Origin: Pseudarthrobacter sp. W1I19
Lineage (GTDB): Bacteria; Actinomycetota; Actinomycetes; Actinomycetales; Micrococcaceae
Length of the DNA stretch: 64,000 nt
Reading direction: 5' to 3'
Assembly (NCBI RefSeq): GCF_030817835.1
Contig: NZ_JAUSZR010000001.1
Coordinates: forward strand, 3,038,001 to 3,102,000
The translations under genes were made by a program, and so were the position numbers. Of this stretch, positions 53,237-62,374 are shown piece by piece. The notes under the pieces were generated by a model. That model ran no database searches and had not been told where the DNA came from. It saw nothing but the letters and a program-made list of their open reading frames with translations. The number at the start of each line of letters is the position of its first letter. The stretch's first letter is position 1.

Positions 53237-53242
53237 ACCGTA
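53237..53242 (-). promoter_or_regulatory. -10 element for GalM-like gene
   Basis: TACGGT (minus strand) ends 7 nt before ATG 53229, in the divergent gal promoter region. Confidence 0.5.
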
Positions 53243-53361
53243 CAGCCCAACGCCTGCCGCCGCACCAACCGTTCGTGTTACTTTTTGTTTGATTCTCTTC
53301 TCTTCTGAGCGAACTATGGCACAATACTGTTAAGTTGCTGCACCACCAAAGGACAGGGTTC

Positions 53362-54522
53362 ATGACGGGAATCACCAGCACCAGGCTCTCCGACGGCCGG
53401 GAATTGATCTACTTCGACGACGCCCACGCCCCGAAGGCAAGGACGGCGGAGACCACAACGGACCACCGCGGCCTGCCGCCGCGCGGCGAGCCGGGAGAAG
53501 TCCGTTTTGACGCCCTGACGGACGAGTGGGTAGCCGTTGCTGCCCACCGCCAGAGCCGCACGCATCTTCCCCCGGCAGACCAGTGCCCCATCTGCCCCAC
53601 TACTGCCAGCAACCCTTCAGAGATTCCGGCCGACGACTACGACGTGGTGGTGTTCGAGAACCGCTTCCCGTCCCTGGGCCCGGCCCTCGGAACCGTCCCG
53701 GCTGACCCCGCCTGGGGAACAAAGGGCCCGGCCTATGGACGCTGCGAGGTGGTGGCCTTCACGCCTGCCCACACCGGGTCCTTCAGCGGATTGAGTGAAG
53801 CCCGTTCCCGCACGGTCATCGAGGCATGGGCACAGCGCACCGAAGCCCTGAGCGCGCTTCCCGGGATCAAGCAGGTGTTTCCGTTTGAGAACCGCGGCGC
53901 GGACATCGGCGTGACCCTCCACCACCCGCATGGCCAGATCTATGCCTACCCGTACGTGACCCCGCGGGCGGGAGTCCTGGGTGCGGCGGCCCGCAAATTC
54001 TACGATGCGGCGGAGGGCCGGGAGACGCTCACTGGCTCGCTGCTGCGCTCCGAGCGCGAGGACGGCAGCCGGATGGTCATGGAGGGTGAGAACTTCAGCG
54101 CCTATGTCCCGTTCGCTGCCCGCTGGCCCCTCGAGATCCACCTGGTTCCCCACCGCCAGGTTCCGGACCTGGCGGCGCTGAGCGGGGAGGAGAAGGATGA
54201 ACTGGCGCACGTCTACCTTGACCTGCTCAAACGCCTGGATGCCATCTACCCCACCCCCACGCCGTACATCTCAGCATGGCACCAGGCACCGATCGACTCG
54301 CTGCTGCGCCCCGCAAGCTACCTGCACCTCCAGCTGACCTCGCCCCGCCGGGCGGCGGACAAGCTCAAGTTCCTCGCCGGATCGGAGGCCGCCATGGGCG
54401 CCTTCATCAACGACACCACTCCGGAAAGTGTGGCGGAGCGGCTGCGCAACGTCACCGTTCCGGCATCCACCCCATCCCCAGCTGCCCTTCAGGCAGCCCT
54501 GCCTGAAGGAGCTACCGCGTGA
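53362..54522 (+). CDS. galT: Galactose-1-phosphate uridylyltransferase
   Basis: Transfers UMP from UDP-glucose to galactose 1-phosphate in the Leloir pathway. The 386-residue protein has the zinc-type motif CPICP near residue 76, the active-site HHPHGQIYAYPYV (HPH) near 193 and a second His-rich region HLVPHRQVPDL. ATG 53362 follows AAAGGA at 8 nt, so the longer reading to 53335 is rejected. The AT-rich stretch 53275-53335, with a TTGTTTGATT box, probably holds the promoter. galK overlaps by 4 nt. Confidence 0.94.
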   Translation: MTGITSTRLSDGRELIYFDDAHAPKARTAETTTDHRGLPPRGEPGEVRFDALTDEWVAVAAHRQSRTHLPPADQCPICPTTASNPSEIPADDYDVVVFENRFPSLGPALGTVPADPAWGTKGPAYGRCEVVAFTPAHTGSFSGLSEARSRTVIEAWAQRTEALSALPGIKQVFPFENRGADIGVTLHHPHGQIYAYPYVTPRAGVLGAAARKFYDAAEGRETLTGSLLRSEREDGSRMVMEGENFSAYVPFAARWPLEIHLVPHRQVPDLAALSGEEKDELAHVYLDLLKRLDAIYPTPTPYISAWHQAPIDSLLRPASYLHLQLTSPRRAADKLKFLAGSEAAMGAFINDTTPESVAERLRNVTVPASTPSPAALQAALPEGATA

Positions 54523-55706
54523 GTGCCAGTCGTGATTCTTTGACCACCTCCGGACCGGCAGGCACCGAAGATCTCGCTGCCCGGTTCACCCGTGAATTCG
54601 GCAGCGTTCCCACCGGCGTCTGGCAGGCACCAGGACGCGTGAACCTGATCGGCGAGCACACCGACTACAACGAGGGGTTTGTGCTGCCCTTCGCCATTGA
54701 CCGGACTGCCCGGGTTGCCGTAGGGACCCGGACCGATTCCACAGTGCGGCTGCTGTCCACCTACGGGGACCAGGGAATTGTGAGTATGTCGCTGGATTCC
54801 CTGCGTCCCGGTTCGGCCAAGGGCTGGACCAAGTACCCCTTGGGAGTGATGTGGGCACTGCGCCAGCGGGGCATCGACCTTCCCGGCATTGACCTGCTGC
54901 TTGACTCCAATGTTCCGCTCGGTGCAGGACTCTCCTCCTCCCATGCCATCGAGTGTGCGGTCATCTCGGCATTGAACGAACTGACCGGCGCCGGCCTGAA
55001 GGCAGAAGAGATGGTCCTGGCCACGCAGCAGGCCGAAAACGACTTTGTCGGAGCACCGACCGGGATCATGGACCAGTCAGCATCGTTGCGCGGGTCAAAA
55101 GGACACGCCGTGTTCCTGGATTGCCGGAACCAGGACGTCAATCTGGTTCCCTTCGAAACCGAACCGGCGGACCTGGTGATGCTGGTGATCGACACCAAGG
55201 TGTCGCACTCCCATGCCGACGGCGGTTATGCCTCCCGGCGCGCCTCCTGTGAGCTGGGCGCGGAGGTCCTCGGAGTCAAGGCCTTGCGGGACGTCCAGCT
55301 GGGCGACCTGGAAGAGGCCTCTGGACTCCTTGATGAAGTGACGTTCCGCCGCGTACGGCACGTGGTCACGGAAAACGACCGCGTCCTCCAGACCGTGGAG
55401 CTTTTGGCGGCCCAGGGTCCGGCGGCAATCGGTGCCCTGCTGGATGCCAGCCATGTATCGATGCGCGACGATTTCGAAATCTCCTGCCCCGAACTGGACC
55501 TGGCAGTGGAGTCCTCGCGCGCCAATGGCGCCATCGGCGCCCGCATGACCGGCGGTGGTTTCGGCGGCGCGGCCATCGCCCTTACCCCGGTCAGCTCGGA
55601 GCACAAGGTGCGTGACGCCGTCGTCAAGGCGTTTGCAGGCGCCGGTTTCACCGCACCGGACATCTTCACTGTGACGCCCGCTGCCGGCGCCATGCGCATT
55701 GCCTGA
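54519..55706 (+). CDS. galK: Galactokinase
   Basis: Phosphorylates galactose to galactose 1-phosphate with ATP. The 395-residue GHMP kinase has the galactokinase signature GRVNLIGEHTDYNEGFVLP near residue 40, the ATP loop PLGAGLSSSHAIE near 134 and the C-terminal MTGGGFGGAAIAL. GTG 54519 overlaps the galT stop (GTGA). A perfect 19-bp terminator follows. Confidence 0.96.
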   Translation: MSASRDSLTTSGPAGTEDLAARFTREFGSVPTGVWQAPGRVNLIGEHTDYNEGFVLPFAIDRTARVAVGTRTDSTVRLLSTYGDQGIVSMSLDSLRPGSAKGWTKYPLGVMWALRQRGIDLPGIDLLLDSNVPLGAGLSSSHAIECAVISALNELTGAGLKAEEMVLATQQAENDFVGAPTGIMDQSASLRGSKGHAVFLDCRNQDVNLVPFETEPADLVMLVIDTKVSHSHADGGYASRRASCELGAEVLGVKALRDVQLGDLEEASGLLDEVTFRRVRHVVTENDRVLQTVELLAAQGPAAIGALLDASHVSMRDDFEISCPELDLAVESSRANGAIGARMTGGGFGGAAIALTPVSSEHKVRDAVVKAFAGAGFTAPDIFTVTPAAGAMRIA

Positions 55707-55716
55707 GTTACCGTCC

Positions 55717-55758
55717 AACAACTGAGGGCCCCACCTGGTGGTGGGGCCCTCAGTTGTT
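55717..55758. terminator. Bidirectional terminator after galK
   Basis: AACAACTGAGGGCCCCACC and its exact reverse complement (19-bp arms) flank a TGGT loop, ending GTTGTTATTGG. It also faces the end of the Bax-inhibitor-1 gene. Confidence 0.9.
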
Positions 55759-55803
55759 ATTGGGCTGCTTCAAAAAGTACGACGGCGGCGGTCCGCTGAG
55801 CGG

Positions 55804-56742
55804 TTAGTCGTCCCCGCGCAGGATGGCCAGCAGGCGGATGATTTCCACGTACAGCCATACGAGGGTGACAGTGAGGCCGAAGGCGGCAGTCCAGGAGAAG
55901 CGCTGCGGGGCACCGCTGCGGACGCCCGCCTCGATGCTGGTGAAGTCCATGATCAGGGAGAAAGCGGCCAGGCCGATGGCCAGCAGGCCGATGAACACGC
56001 CCAGCGGGATGCCGAAGATTTCAACCTGGGTGCGAAGGCCGAACGGCTCCTGCGTCATTCCCGTCATCATCATGACCATGTTGACCAGGGCAAACACCGC
56101 GTAGCCGATGAGGGCGATCATAAAGAAGCGCATGGCCTTGGGCGTTGCCCGGACCTTGCCGCTCTTGAACAGCACCAGCGTTACGGCGAACACGGACAGG
56201 GTACCGATCACAGCCTGCAGGCCGACCCCGGGGAACTGCGCATCCAGGATCCGGGTCAGGCCGCCGAGGAACAGGCCTTCCAGTCCGGCGTATGCGAGGA
56301 TGAGCGCCGGTGAGGGCTGCTTCTTGAAGGTGTTGACCAGAGCCAGCACGAAACCACCGAGGGCGCCAACAATCATCAGCAGCGACGCAAGGCCCATGCT
56401 GACGAACATGGTGACGGCAGCGCCGGCCACCACAACGCCAAGGCAAGCTGCGGTCTTGACGATGACGTCGTCGAACGTCATCCGGCCGGTGTCCGCCGGG
56501 CCAGCTGCAGGCTGGTTGTACATCTGCCGCAGTTGCTCGTCGGTCATGGGCTGCTGGCCGTAGCCTTGCTGGCCATAGGGAGCCTGGCCATACGGCTGCT
56601 GCCCGTAGCCCTGCTGGCCGAAGGGCTGGCCATACTGCTGGCCGTAAGGAGCCTGGCCGTAAGGAGCCTGCGGGACAGGCGGTGCCTGGGTGGCTCCACG
56701 GAAGCTTTTTCCGTTGAAGATCGGGTTGCCGCCAAGTGCCAT
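55804..56742 (-). CDS. Bax inhibitor-1/YccA family membrane protein with Tyr-Gly-Gln-rich N-terminus
   Basis: A 312-residue protein. Residues about 22-80 are built of repeated PYGQ/GYGQQ units, a low-complexity Tyr/Gly/Gln/Pro segment. The rest has seven hydrophobic helices matching the actinobacterial BI-1 branch (PF12811), including [20 protein letters not shown] at the first helix and [19 protein letters not shown] near the end, where BI-1 channels place their Asp sensor. Bacterial BI-1 proteins can leak Ca2+ or H+. GGAGG lies 9 nt before the ATG. Confidence 0.9.
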   Translation of the reverse strand: MALGGNPIFNGKSFRGATQAPPVPQAPYGQAPYGQQYGQPFGQQGYGQQPYGQAPYGQQGYGQQPMTDEQLRQMYNQPAAGPADTGRMTFDDVIVKTAACLGVVVAGAAVTMFVSMGLASLLMIVGALGGFVLALVNTFKKQPSPALILAYAGLEGLFLGGLTRILDAQFPGVGLQAVIGTLSVFAVTLVLFKSGKVRATPKAMRFFMIALIGYAVFALVNMVMMMTGMTQEPFGLRTQVEIFGIPLGVFIGLLAIGLAAFSLIMDFTSIEAGVRSGAPQRFSWTAAFGLTVTLVWLYVEIIRLLAILRGDD

Positions 56743-56801
56743 TGCGGGATTCCTCCATGTGATGGTGTTTTGTATGCCTTATAGCTCACGCTACCAATTT
56801 C

Positions 56802-56841
56802 CACGTGGCGGCACCGCTAAAAGTTCCCGGGCCGCCACGTG
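56802..56841 (-). terminator. Hairpin downstream of livF
   Basis: CACGTGGCGGC / GCCGCCACGTG, 11-bp arms with an 18-nt loop. The 3' side on the minus strand is only modestly T-rich. Confidence 0.6.
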
Positions 56842-56878
56842 TGCAACCGAACCGTAACCACAGCGGCAGACGCCTCTC

Positions 56879-57592
56879 CTACCCGACGCCGAGGTATGCC
56901 TCCTTCACGGAAGGATTTGCCAGAAGCTCCTTGCCCGTCCCGCTATGGGTTATCGCCCCTGTTTCCAGGACGAATGCACGGTGTGCCCCGGCGAGGGCCT
57001 GGTTGGCGTTCTGCTCCACCATCAGGACGGTGGTGCCCTGGTTGTTGATTTCCCTGATGATTTTGAAGATCTGGCGGATAAATTGCGGAGCCAGCCCCAT
57101 GGAGGGTTCGTCCAGCAGCAACAGCTTCGGGCTGGACATCAAGGCCCTTCCGATGGCCAGCATCTGCTGCTCACCGCCGGACATGGTGCCGCCGAACTGC
57201 TTTTCCCGCTCCTTCAGCCGCGGAAACAGATCGAAGACACGATCCAGGTCCTTGGACACACCACTCCTGTCCTTCCGGCCGAATGTTCCCATGTCCAGGT
57301 TTTCCCGGACCGTCATGCCGGGAAAGATGCCGCGCCCTTCAGGGGCCTGGGAGATCCCGTGCACCACGCGGAGATGGGCCTTCATTTTCGTGATGTCCTC
57401 ACCGGCGAACTTGATCTTCCCGCCGGTGCAGTTGAGCAGGCCGGAAATTGTCTTCATGGTTGTGGTTTTACCGGCACCGTTCGCTCCGATGAGTGCGACC
57501 ACTTCGCCTTCATCGACGGTAAAGGACATGTCGCGGATCGCCTGGATCCGCCCGTAGTGGACCGAAACACCTTCGACTTCAAGCAAGGTCAT
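56879..57592 (-). CDS. livF: Branched-chain amino-acid ABC transporter ATP-binding protein LivF
   Basis: One of the two ATPases of the high-affinity Leu/Ile/Val importer. The 237-residue protein has Walker A GANGAGKTTT near residue 36, Q-loop region SQAPEGRGIFPGMTV, the ABC signature MSGGEQQMLAIGRAL and Walker B LLLLDEPSMGLAP. ATG 57592 overlaps livG by 14 nt; the longer frame to 57619 is not needed. It is the last gene of livKHMGF. Confidence 0.95.
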   Translation of the reverse strand: MTLLEVEGVSVHYGRIQAIRDMSFTVDEGEVVALIGANGAGKTTTMKTISGLLNCTGGKIKFAGEDITKMKAHLRVVHGISQAPEGRGIFPGMTVRENLDMGTFGRKDRSGVSKDLDRVFDLFPRLKEREKQFGGTMSGGEQQMLAIGRALMSSPKLLLLDEPSMGLAPQFIRQIFKIIREINNQGTTVLMVEQNANQALAGAHRAFVLETGAITHSGTGKELLANPSVKEAYLGVG

Positions 57593-58526
57593 CTTCAGGC
57601 TCTCCCAGGTAAGCCGCAATCACTCGCGGGTCTTCACGGATTTCGTGCGGCAATCCGTCAGCGATTTTCTTGCCGAATTCCAGGACGATGATCCTGTCCG
57701 TCACTCCCATAACGAGTTTCATGTCGTGTTCGATCAGGAGGACTGTATATCCCTCATCCCTGATGGTCCGGATGAGCGCCATCAGTTCTTCCTTTTCCGC
57801 CGGGTTGAACCCTGCTGCCGGTTCGTCCAGGCACAGCACCTTAGGATCGGTGGCCAGCGCCCTGGCGATTTCGAGCCTGCGCTGGTAGCCGTAAGGCAGG
57901 TGGCGGGACAGGAAGTGGGCGTGGTCAGCGATGCCCACGAAGTCAAGGAGTGCCATCCCGCGTTCGATGGCCGACTTTTCCTCCCTGATGTGGGTGGGCA
58001 GGCGCAGCAAGGCTCCACCGACACTGGTCTTGTGGCGGGCGTCGAGGCCCACAACCACGTTTTCCAGCGCTGTCATCTCGCCAAAAAGCCTGATGTTCTG
58101 AAAGGTGCGGGACAGGCCCAGCCGTGTAATCTTGTGTTGCTTGAGCCCGTTCAGGGCCTGTCCCTCAAGCAGCACCTTTCCACTGCTGGGCTTGTAGACG
58201 CCCGTCATTGCATTGAAGCAGGTGGTCTTGCCCGCCCCGTTCGGACCAATGAGTCCGAGGATCTCTCCTCGCTTGATGGTGAAGCTGATGTTGTCCAGTG
58301 CCACCAGGCCGCCAAACTTGATGGTCAGGTTTTGAACCTCAACGATGTTGTCCCCAACCTCCACTGCGATGTCGCGATCCGGGGCAACCTTCTCCGCCAG
58401 GTCCTGGTCGACTCCTGCCTCTGCCAGGGCCTCTATGTCCATCCCGGGGACTACAGGAACCGACGGGTCGGTGCCGGCATGTTCCGGAACTGCACTGGAA
58501 CCGGTGGCTGCCTTTTCCACGCTCAT
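57579..58526 (-). CDS. livG: Branched-chain amino-acid ABC transporter ATP-binding protein LivG
   Basis: The second ATPase of the importer. The 315-residue protein is longer than the usual 255 because of a 60-residue acidic, Pro-rich N-terminal extension before [17 protein letters not shown] sequence. Walker A is [16 protein letters not shown] near residue 98, with the signature [17 protein letters not shown] (LivG proteins commonly replace LSGGQ this way) and Walker [16 protein letters not shown] 58526 overlaps the livM stop (ATGA). Confidence 0.95.
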   Translation of the reverse strand: MSVEKAATGSSAVPEHAGTDPSVPVVPGMDIEALAEAGVDQDLAEKVAPDRDIAVEVGDNIVEVQNLTIKFGGLVALDNISFTIKRGEILGLIGPNGAGKTTCFNAMTGVYKPSSGKVLLEGQALNGLKQHKITRLGLSRTFQNIRLFGEMTALENVVVGLDARHKTSVGGALLRLPTHIREEKSAIERGMALLDFVGIADHAHFLSRHLPYGYQRRLEIARALATDPKVLCLDEPAAGFNPAEKEELMALIRTIRDEGYTVLLIEHDMKLVMGVTDRIIVLEFGKKIADGLPHEIREDPRVIAAYLGEPEDDLA

Positions 58527-59773
58527 GCTTCCGCACCTTTCTCGCTGCCCGCGGGTGTCCCGCTGCCGGAGGGCCCGGTGCGTCGCGTGGCCGGATCCTT
58601 ACCGTCTTTTCCGGAAGCCTTGTTGAAGGCGGTACGACCGTAGGCGAGCAACCGCTGACGGGCCGGGAGCAACCCTTGGGACCGGAAGATCATGATGAGC
58701 ACCAGTGCGATGCCGAAGATCAGGTACTTGTACTCTGCGATGGCCGTGAACCGCAGCGGGATATAGCTCACCAGTGCCCCGCCCAGGATGGCACCCACTT
58801 TGTTGCCCGCTCCGCCCAGCACAACGGCGGCAAGGAACAGGATGGAAGTGGTGACGTCAAATTTCTGGTTGTTAACGAACCCGACCTGGCCAGCAAACAA
58901 CGCGCCGGAAAGGCCGCCCACGGCGGCGCCGATGGCGAATGCCCATACCTTGTACTTGAAGGTTGGCACGCCCATGATTTCAGCCGCATCCTCGTCCTCG
59001 CGGATCGCGATCCAGGCCCGTCCAACCCGGCTGCGCTCGAGGTTGCCCACCAAGAGCGTAATGACGATGATGATGGTCAATGTCAGCCAGTACCAGGGCA
59101 CACCATTTGAATTCGAAAAGATCGGAGCCCCGTCCGCCGCTGTCCCCGGTGGATGACCCACGTTCTGGAAACCCACCTGGCCCTTCATCGCGGGGACGAT
59201 GGTGGCAAGAATGCGCACAATTTCACCGAAGCCAAGGGTCACGATGGCAAGGTAGTCGCCGCGCAGCCGGAGCGTCGGCACGCCGAGCACCACTCCGAAA
59301 AACATCGTCACCGCCATGGCCACAGGAATGGTCCAGAGGTACGGGATGTGCAGGTACGGCGAGTCAGGGCTGGTGAGCATCGCCGCACAGTAGGAACCCA
59401 CAGCAAAGAAGGCCACGTAACCCAGGTCCAGCAGGCCGGCGTATCCAACCACCACATTGAGTCCGACAGCCACCAGCGCGAACCGCGCCATGTCAAAACA
59501 CGCCAGGGCAAAGTTGTTTCCGGGCTCTGTGGTGATAATGGGCGGATTCAAAACGGGCAGCATGTAAGCCAGCACCACAACGACGATGAGGAATGCCCAC
59601 TGCTGCTGGCGGGAGAGCGCATTCCAGCGCTCGGAAAGCGCTCCGCGCTTGCCTCCGCGGCGGGCGCCGGGTGTAACGCTTGTTCCCGGGCTGGATGCGG
59701 CAGCCTCGCGGTCCACGGCAGCCTGCTTGGCGGCCGCCGTTTCAAGAGGGGTGGGCCCATCGGTCATGCTCAT
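58523..59773 (-). CDS. livM: Branched-chain amino-acid ABC transporter permease LivM
   Basis: One of two membrane subunits. The 416-residue protein has a 65-residue hydrophilic N-terminus and about nine helices. VGLNVVVGYAGLLDLGYVAFFAVGSY is the conserved LivM helix, and RAWIAIREDEDAAEIMGV the EAA-like loop that contacts the ATPases. The hydrophilic tail is Gly/Ser/Lys-rich. ATG 59773 has AAGGAG 6 nt upstream and overlaps the livH stop; the reading to 59866 is rejected. Confidence 0.95.
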   Translation of the reverse strand: MSMTDGPTPLETAAAKQAAVDREAAASSPGTSVTPGARRGGKRGALSERWNALSRQQQWAFLIVVVVLAYMLPVLNPPIITTEPGNNFALACFDMARFALVAVGLNVVVGYAGLLDLGYVAFFAVGSYCAAMLTSPDSPYLHIPYLWTIPVAMAVTMFFGVVLGVPTLRLRGDYLAIVTLGFGEIVRILATIVPAMKGQVGFQNVGHPPGTAADGAPIFSNSNGVPWYWLTLTIIIVITLLVGNLERSRVGRAWIAIREDEDAAEIMGVPTFKYKVWAFAIGAAVGGLSGALFAGQVGFVNNQKFDVTTSILFLAAVVLGGAGNKVGAILGGALVSYIPLRFTAIAEYKYLIFGIALVLIMIFRSQGLLPARQRLLAYGRTAFNKASGKDGKDPATRRTGPSGSGTPAGSEKGAEA

Positions 59774-60777
59774 GCTTTGCTCCTTCCAAGGGAAGTACCC
59801 AGGATGCCCTGCGGTCGCAGCAGCAGCACCAGGACCAGCACCACAAAGGCCACCACATCGGTCCATTGCGAGTTGCCCAGCAGAATCTGGCCGTAGTTGC
59901 CGATAAGGCCCAGCAGCAGACCGCCGAGAAGTGCCCCCCGTACGTTACCGATCCCGCCCAGGACGGCGGCCGCAAAGGCCTTGATGCCGAGGATGAAACC
60001 GCCGCTGTACTGGACACCGGATGGAATTTTCATGACGTAAAACAATGCGGCGGCTCCCGCCAGCAGGCCTCCAATGATGAAGGTGGTAATAATGATCCGC
60101 TCTTTGTTCACACCCATCAACGTGGCGGTATCCGGGTCCTGTGCGACGGCGCGGATTCCACGGCCGGTGCGTGACTTGCTGATAAACCGCTCAATGCCCA
60201 CCATCATGATGATGGCCGCGATGATGATGAGCAGCTGCTGCGAGTCCACGATCGTTCCGAAGATGTCGAAGATGGGAGTGGGCCGGAACATCGTCACTGC
60301 AAGCTCAGGGCTCGGTCCACGCCACAGGTAGATCAGGTACTGGATGGTGAAGGAAGCGCCGATGGCGGTGATCAGGAACACCAGTCGCGGAGCGTTGCGC
60401 TTCCGCAGCGGTTTATAGGCAATCCGTTCCAGCAGGAAGGCCGTCACCGCTGACGCGGCCATCGCCACCACCAGCGCCAGCAGGAGGTTGAGAACGATCG
60501 CCAGGAAGCCCAGTCGGGGAATGGAAGGGCCGAAGCCGAGGTTGCTGAGGGTGAAGAAAACGGCGTAACAGCCGACGATGAATACTTCCGAGTGGGCGAA
60601 ATTGATCAGGTTCAAGACGCCGTACACCAGTGTGTAGCCCAGCGCGACGAGCGCGTAGATAGCTCCGAACGTCAAACCGTCAAACGTGGCACTCCAGAAG
60701 TTTTGCTGAAGAGACGGAATATCGAAAGTTATCCAGTCATTTTCGATGGGGGGTAAATGGACAAGCAGGGGAAGCAT
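59770..60777 (-). CDS. livH: Branched-chain amino-acid ABC transporter permease LivH
   Basis: The partner membrane subunit, 335 residues with about eight helices. GAIYALVALGYTLVYGVLNL with NFAHSEVFIVG is the family signature near residue 40, and GRGIRAVAQDPDTATLMGV the ATPase-contact loop. ATG 60777 has AGGA 7 nt upstream. It is separated from livK by 130 nt that hold a terminator-like hairpin. Confidence 0.95.
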   Translation of the reverse strand: MLPLLVHLPPIENDWITFDIPSLQQNFWSATFDGLTFGAIYALVALGYTLVYGVLNLINFAHSEVFIVGCYAVFFTLSNLGFGPSIPRLGFLAIVLNLLLALVVAMAASAVTAFLLERIAYKPLRKRNAPRLVFLITAIGASFTIQYLIYLWRGPSPELAVTMFRPTPIFDIFGTIVDSQQLLIIIAAIIMMVGIERFISKSRTGRGIRAVAQDPDTATLMGVNKERIIITTFIIGGLLAGAAALFYVMKIPSGVQYSGGFILGIKAFAAAVLGGIGNVRGALLGGLLLGLIGNYGQILLGNSQWTDVVAFVVLVLVLLLRPQGILGTSLGRSKA

Positions 60778-60857
60778 GGGAACATCCTGATCCAATAGCA
60801 CGCGGCCGTCGGCCCGCCGGTGATGGGTATGGTCTCTTTGTCGCCGAATCACGAAAA

Positions 60858-60891
60858 GGCTGTGGGGCCTGCATCTGCTGGCCCCACAGCC
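60858..60891 (-). terminator. Partial terminator between livK and livH
   Basis: GGCTGTGGGGCC / GGCCCCACAGCC, 12-bp arms with a 10-nt loop, followed on the minus strand by TTTTCG. It would let livK be expressed above livHMGF. Confidence 0.75.
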
Positions 60892-60906
60892 GATTCCATG
60901 GAGTTG

Positions 60907-62139
60907 TTACTCGCCGATCGGGCCAACAGGAACGATCTTGGCGTTCTCAACCTTGTAGCCGTACACCGTAGGCGCCTGCAGTTCACCCTTGGCATCCCAC
61001 TTATAGTGCTTGCTCAGACCGTCTTTGTCGTAGGACTTGACCCACGCCAGCAGGTCCGGCCGCGACTGCTTGCCCGCGTCGATTCCGGACAGGAGTACTG
61101 TTGCTGCGTCGTAGCCCTCAATCGAGTACGTACCGGGTTCAACACCCTTGGAGACATCTTTGTAAGCCTTGGCAAAGTCAGGAATAAGCTCACCCGGGAT
61201 GCAGGGGCAGGTGAAGAAGGCGCCGTTGGAGGCATCTCCAGCCTGCTTGATGAACTGTTCGTCCTTAACGCCGTCAGGAGCAACGAAGGTACCGGTATAG
61301 CCCTTGCCGGAGAGTTGCTGGATGAACGGGGCGCCCTCGGGATAATACCCGGAGTAGAAAACAGCATCTGCCTTGGAGTTCATGATCTTCGAAATCACGG
61401 CAGAGAAATCCTTCTGCCCGGTGGTCACCTTATCCGTTCCAGCCAAGGCGTCGCCCAGTCCCTTGGACGTCGAAGTAGCCAGACCGATGCCGTAGTCCGA
61501 GTCATCCTGGACCAGGTACACCTTCTTGGCGCCGAGCTTACCGGTCAGGAACTTGGCTGCGGCCGGCCCCTGCACTGCGTCATTGCCCAGGCCGCGGAAG
61601 AAGGTGGTCCAACCGTTCTCGGTCAGGGACGGGTTGGTGGCAGAGGGAGTGATGTGGACGAGGCCCCTTTGCTCAAAGATGTTGCCGGTCGCCTTGGACT
61701 CGCCCGAGAAGGCCAGGCCGATGACGCCCACGATATTTTCTTCGCTGACGAGCTGGGTAACTGGGCCGGTGGCCTTGTTAGGGTCACCTTCAGTGTCGAA
61801 CTTCTTGAACTGGACCTGGCAGCCCGGATTGGCCTCGTTGTGTTGGTTGATGGCCAACTGGACCCCGTTGAAGATGTTGATCCCGAGCTGGGCGTTGGGG
61901 CCGGTTTGCGCACCGGCAAAGGCTAGCGTGGTGGTGGCGGGACAGGTAGCCTTACCGTCTCCAGCAGGAAGCACCCCTCCCGCCGGAACGTCCACCTTGG
62001 AAATGGCAGGAATGTCGACCTTGCCTCCGGCTGACGACGTCTCGTTTGTGCTTGGTCCTGCTTGATTGGCGCAGGACGACAGCAGCAGGCTGAGTGCAGC
62101 CGCTGTGGCAAACGAGGTGAAGACTTTCTTTCGGTACAT
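60907..62139 (-). CDS. livK: Branched-chain amino-acid ABC transporter substrate-binding lipoprotein
   Basis: The extracellular binding protein of the importer. The 410-residue protein has a lipoprotein signal peptide ending in the lipobox LLSSC with Cys23 as the lipid anchor. A Thr/Gly linker and a periplasmic-binding-protein type I fold follow (GAQTGPNAQLGINIFNGVQLAI, AFSGESKATGNIFEQRG, YSGYYPEGAPFIQQL). Leu/Ile/Val specificity is inferred from the operon. GGAAGG lies 7 nt before the ATG. A CRP/GlxR-type site lies about 120 bp upstream of the start. Confidence 0.93.
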   Translation of the reverse strand: MYRKKVFTSFATAAALSLLLSSCANQAGPSTNETSSAGGKVDIPAISKVDVPAGGVLPAGDGKATCPATTTLAFAGAQTGPNAQLGINIFNGVQLAINQHNEANPGCQVQFKKFDTEGDPNKATGPVTQLVSEENIVGVIGLAFSGESKATGNIFEQRGLVHITPSATNPSLTENGWTTFFRGLGNDAVQGPAAAKFLTGKLGAKKVYLVQDDSDYGIGLATSTSKGLGDALAGTDKVTTGQKDFSAVISKIMNSKADAVFYSGYYPEGAPFIQQLSGKGYTGTFVAPDGVKDEQFIKQAGDASNGAFFTCPCIPGELIPDFAKAYKDVSKGVEPGTYSIEGYDAATVLLSGIDAGKQSRPDLLAWVKSYDKDGLSKHYKWDAKGELQAPTVYGYKVENAKIVPVGPIGE

Positions 62140-62312
62140 AAACTTGCCTTCCGAAACAGGCCCTTGGATGACGGGGATGCGAACGTGCCGGCGCAGCTGC
62201 GCCGAGGATCAGGTGTTCCTGAGTAAGCTTCAAGCTAATGCATATCGCAAGGGAAGATAAGTGACTGAGGTCACATCTATATAACAGTCGTTGCATATTC
62301 GAAATTAAACGT
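62140..62312 (-). promoter_or_regulatory. livK upstream region
   Basis: This AT-richer stretch holds the livK promoter and a CRP-like box at 62260-62275. TATATA at about 62278-62283 lies upstream of the box. GCATAT occurs near both 62239 and 62293 in similar contexts. I cannot fix the -10/-35 pair by eye. Confidence 0.4.
62260..62275. promoter_or_regulatory. CRP/GlxR-type operator upstream of livK
   Basis: AGTGACTGAGGTCACA matches the CRP-family consensus TGTGA-N6-TCACA in 9 of 10 defined positions. It is palindromic as GTGAC-TGAG-GTCAC. Confidence 0.55.
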
Positions 62313-62343
62313 GGGAAGCCGCCCGTAACTTGGGCGGCTTCCC
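62313..62343 (-). terminator. Terminator downstream of the tRNA gene
   Basis: GGGAAGCCGCCC / GGGCGGCTTCCC, 12-bp arms with a 7-nt loop, followed on the minus strand by ACGTTTAATTT, about 30 nt after the tRNA 3' end. Confidence 0.85.
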
Positions 62344-62374
62344 TGTTTGCGGCCTCCACGGCCGGCAATCCAAG

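Noticed and set aside
56560-56680. Repeats in the Bax-inhibitor-1 gene as a DNA repeat array
   Set aside because: The repeats follow codon phase and encode PYGQ/GYGQQ units; they are protein low complexity, not an intergenic array.
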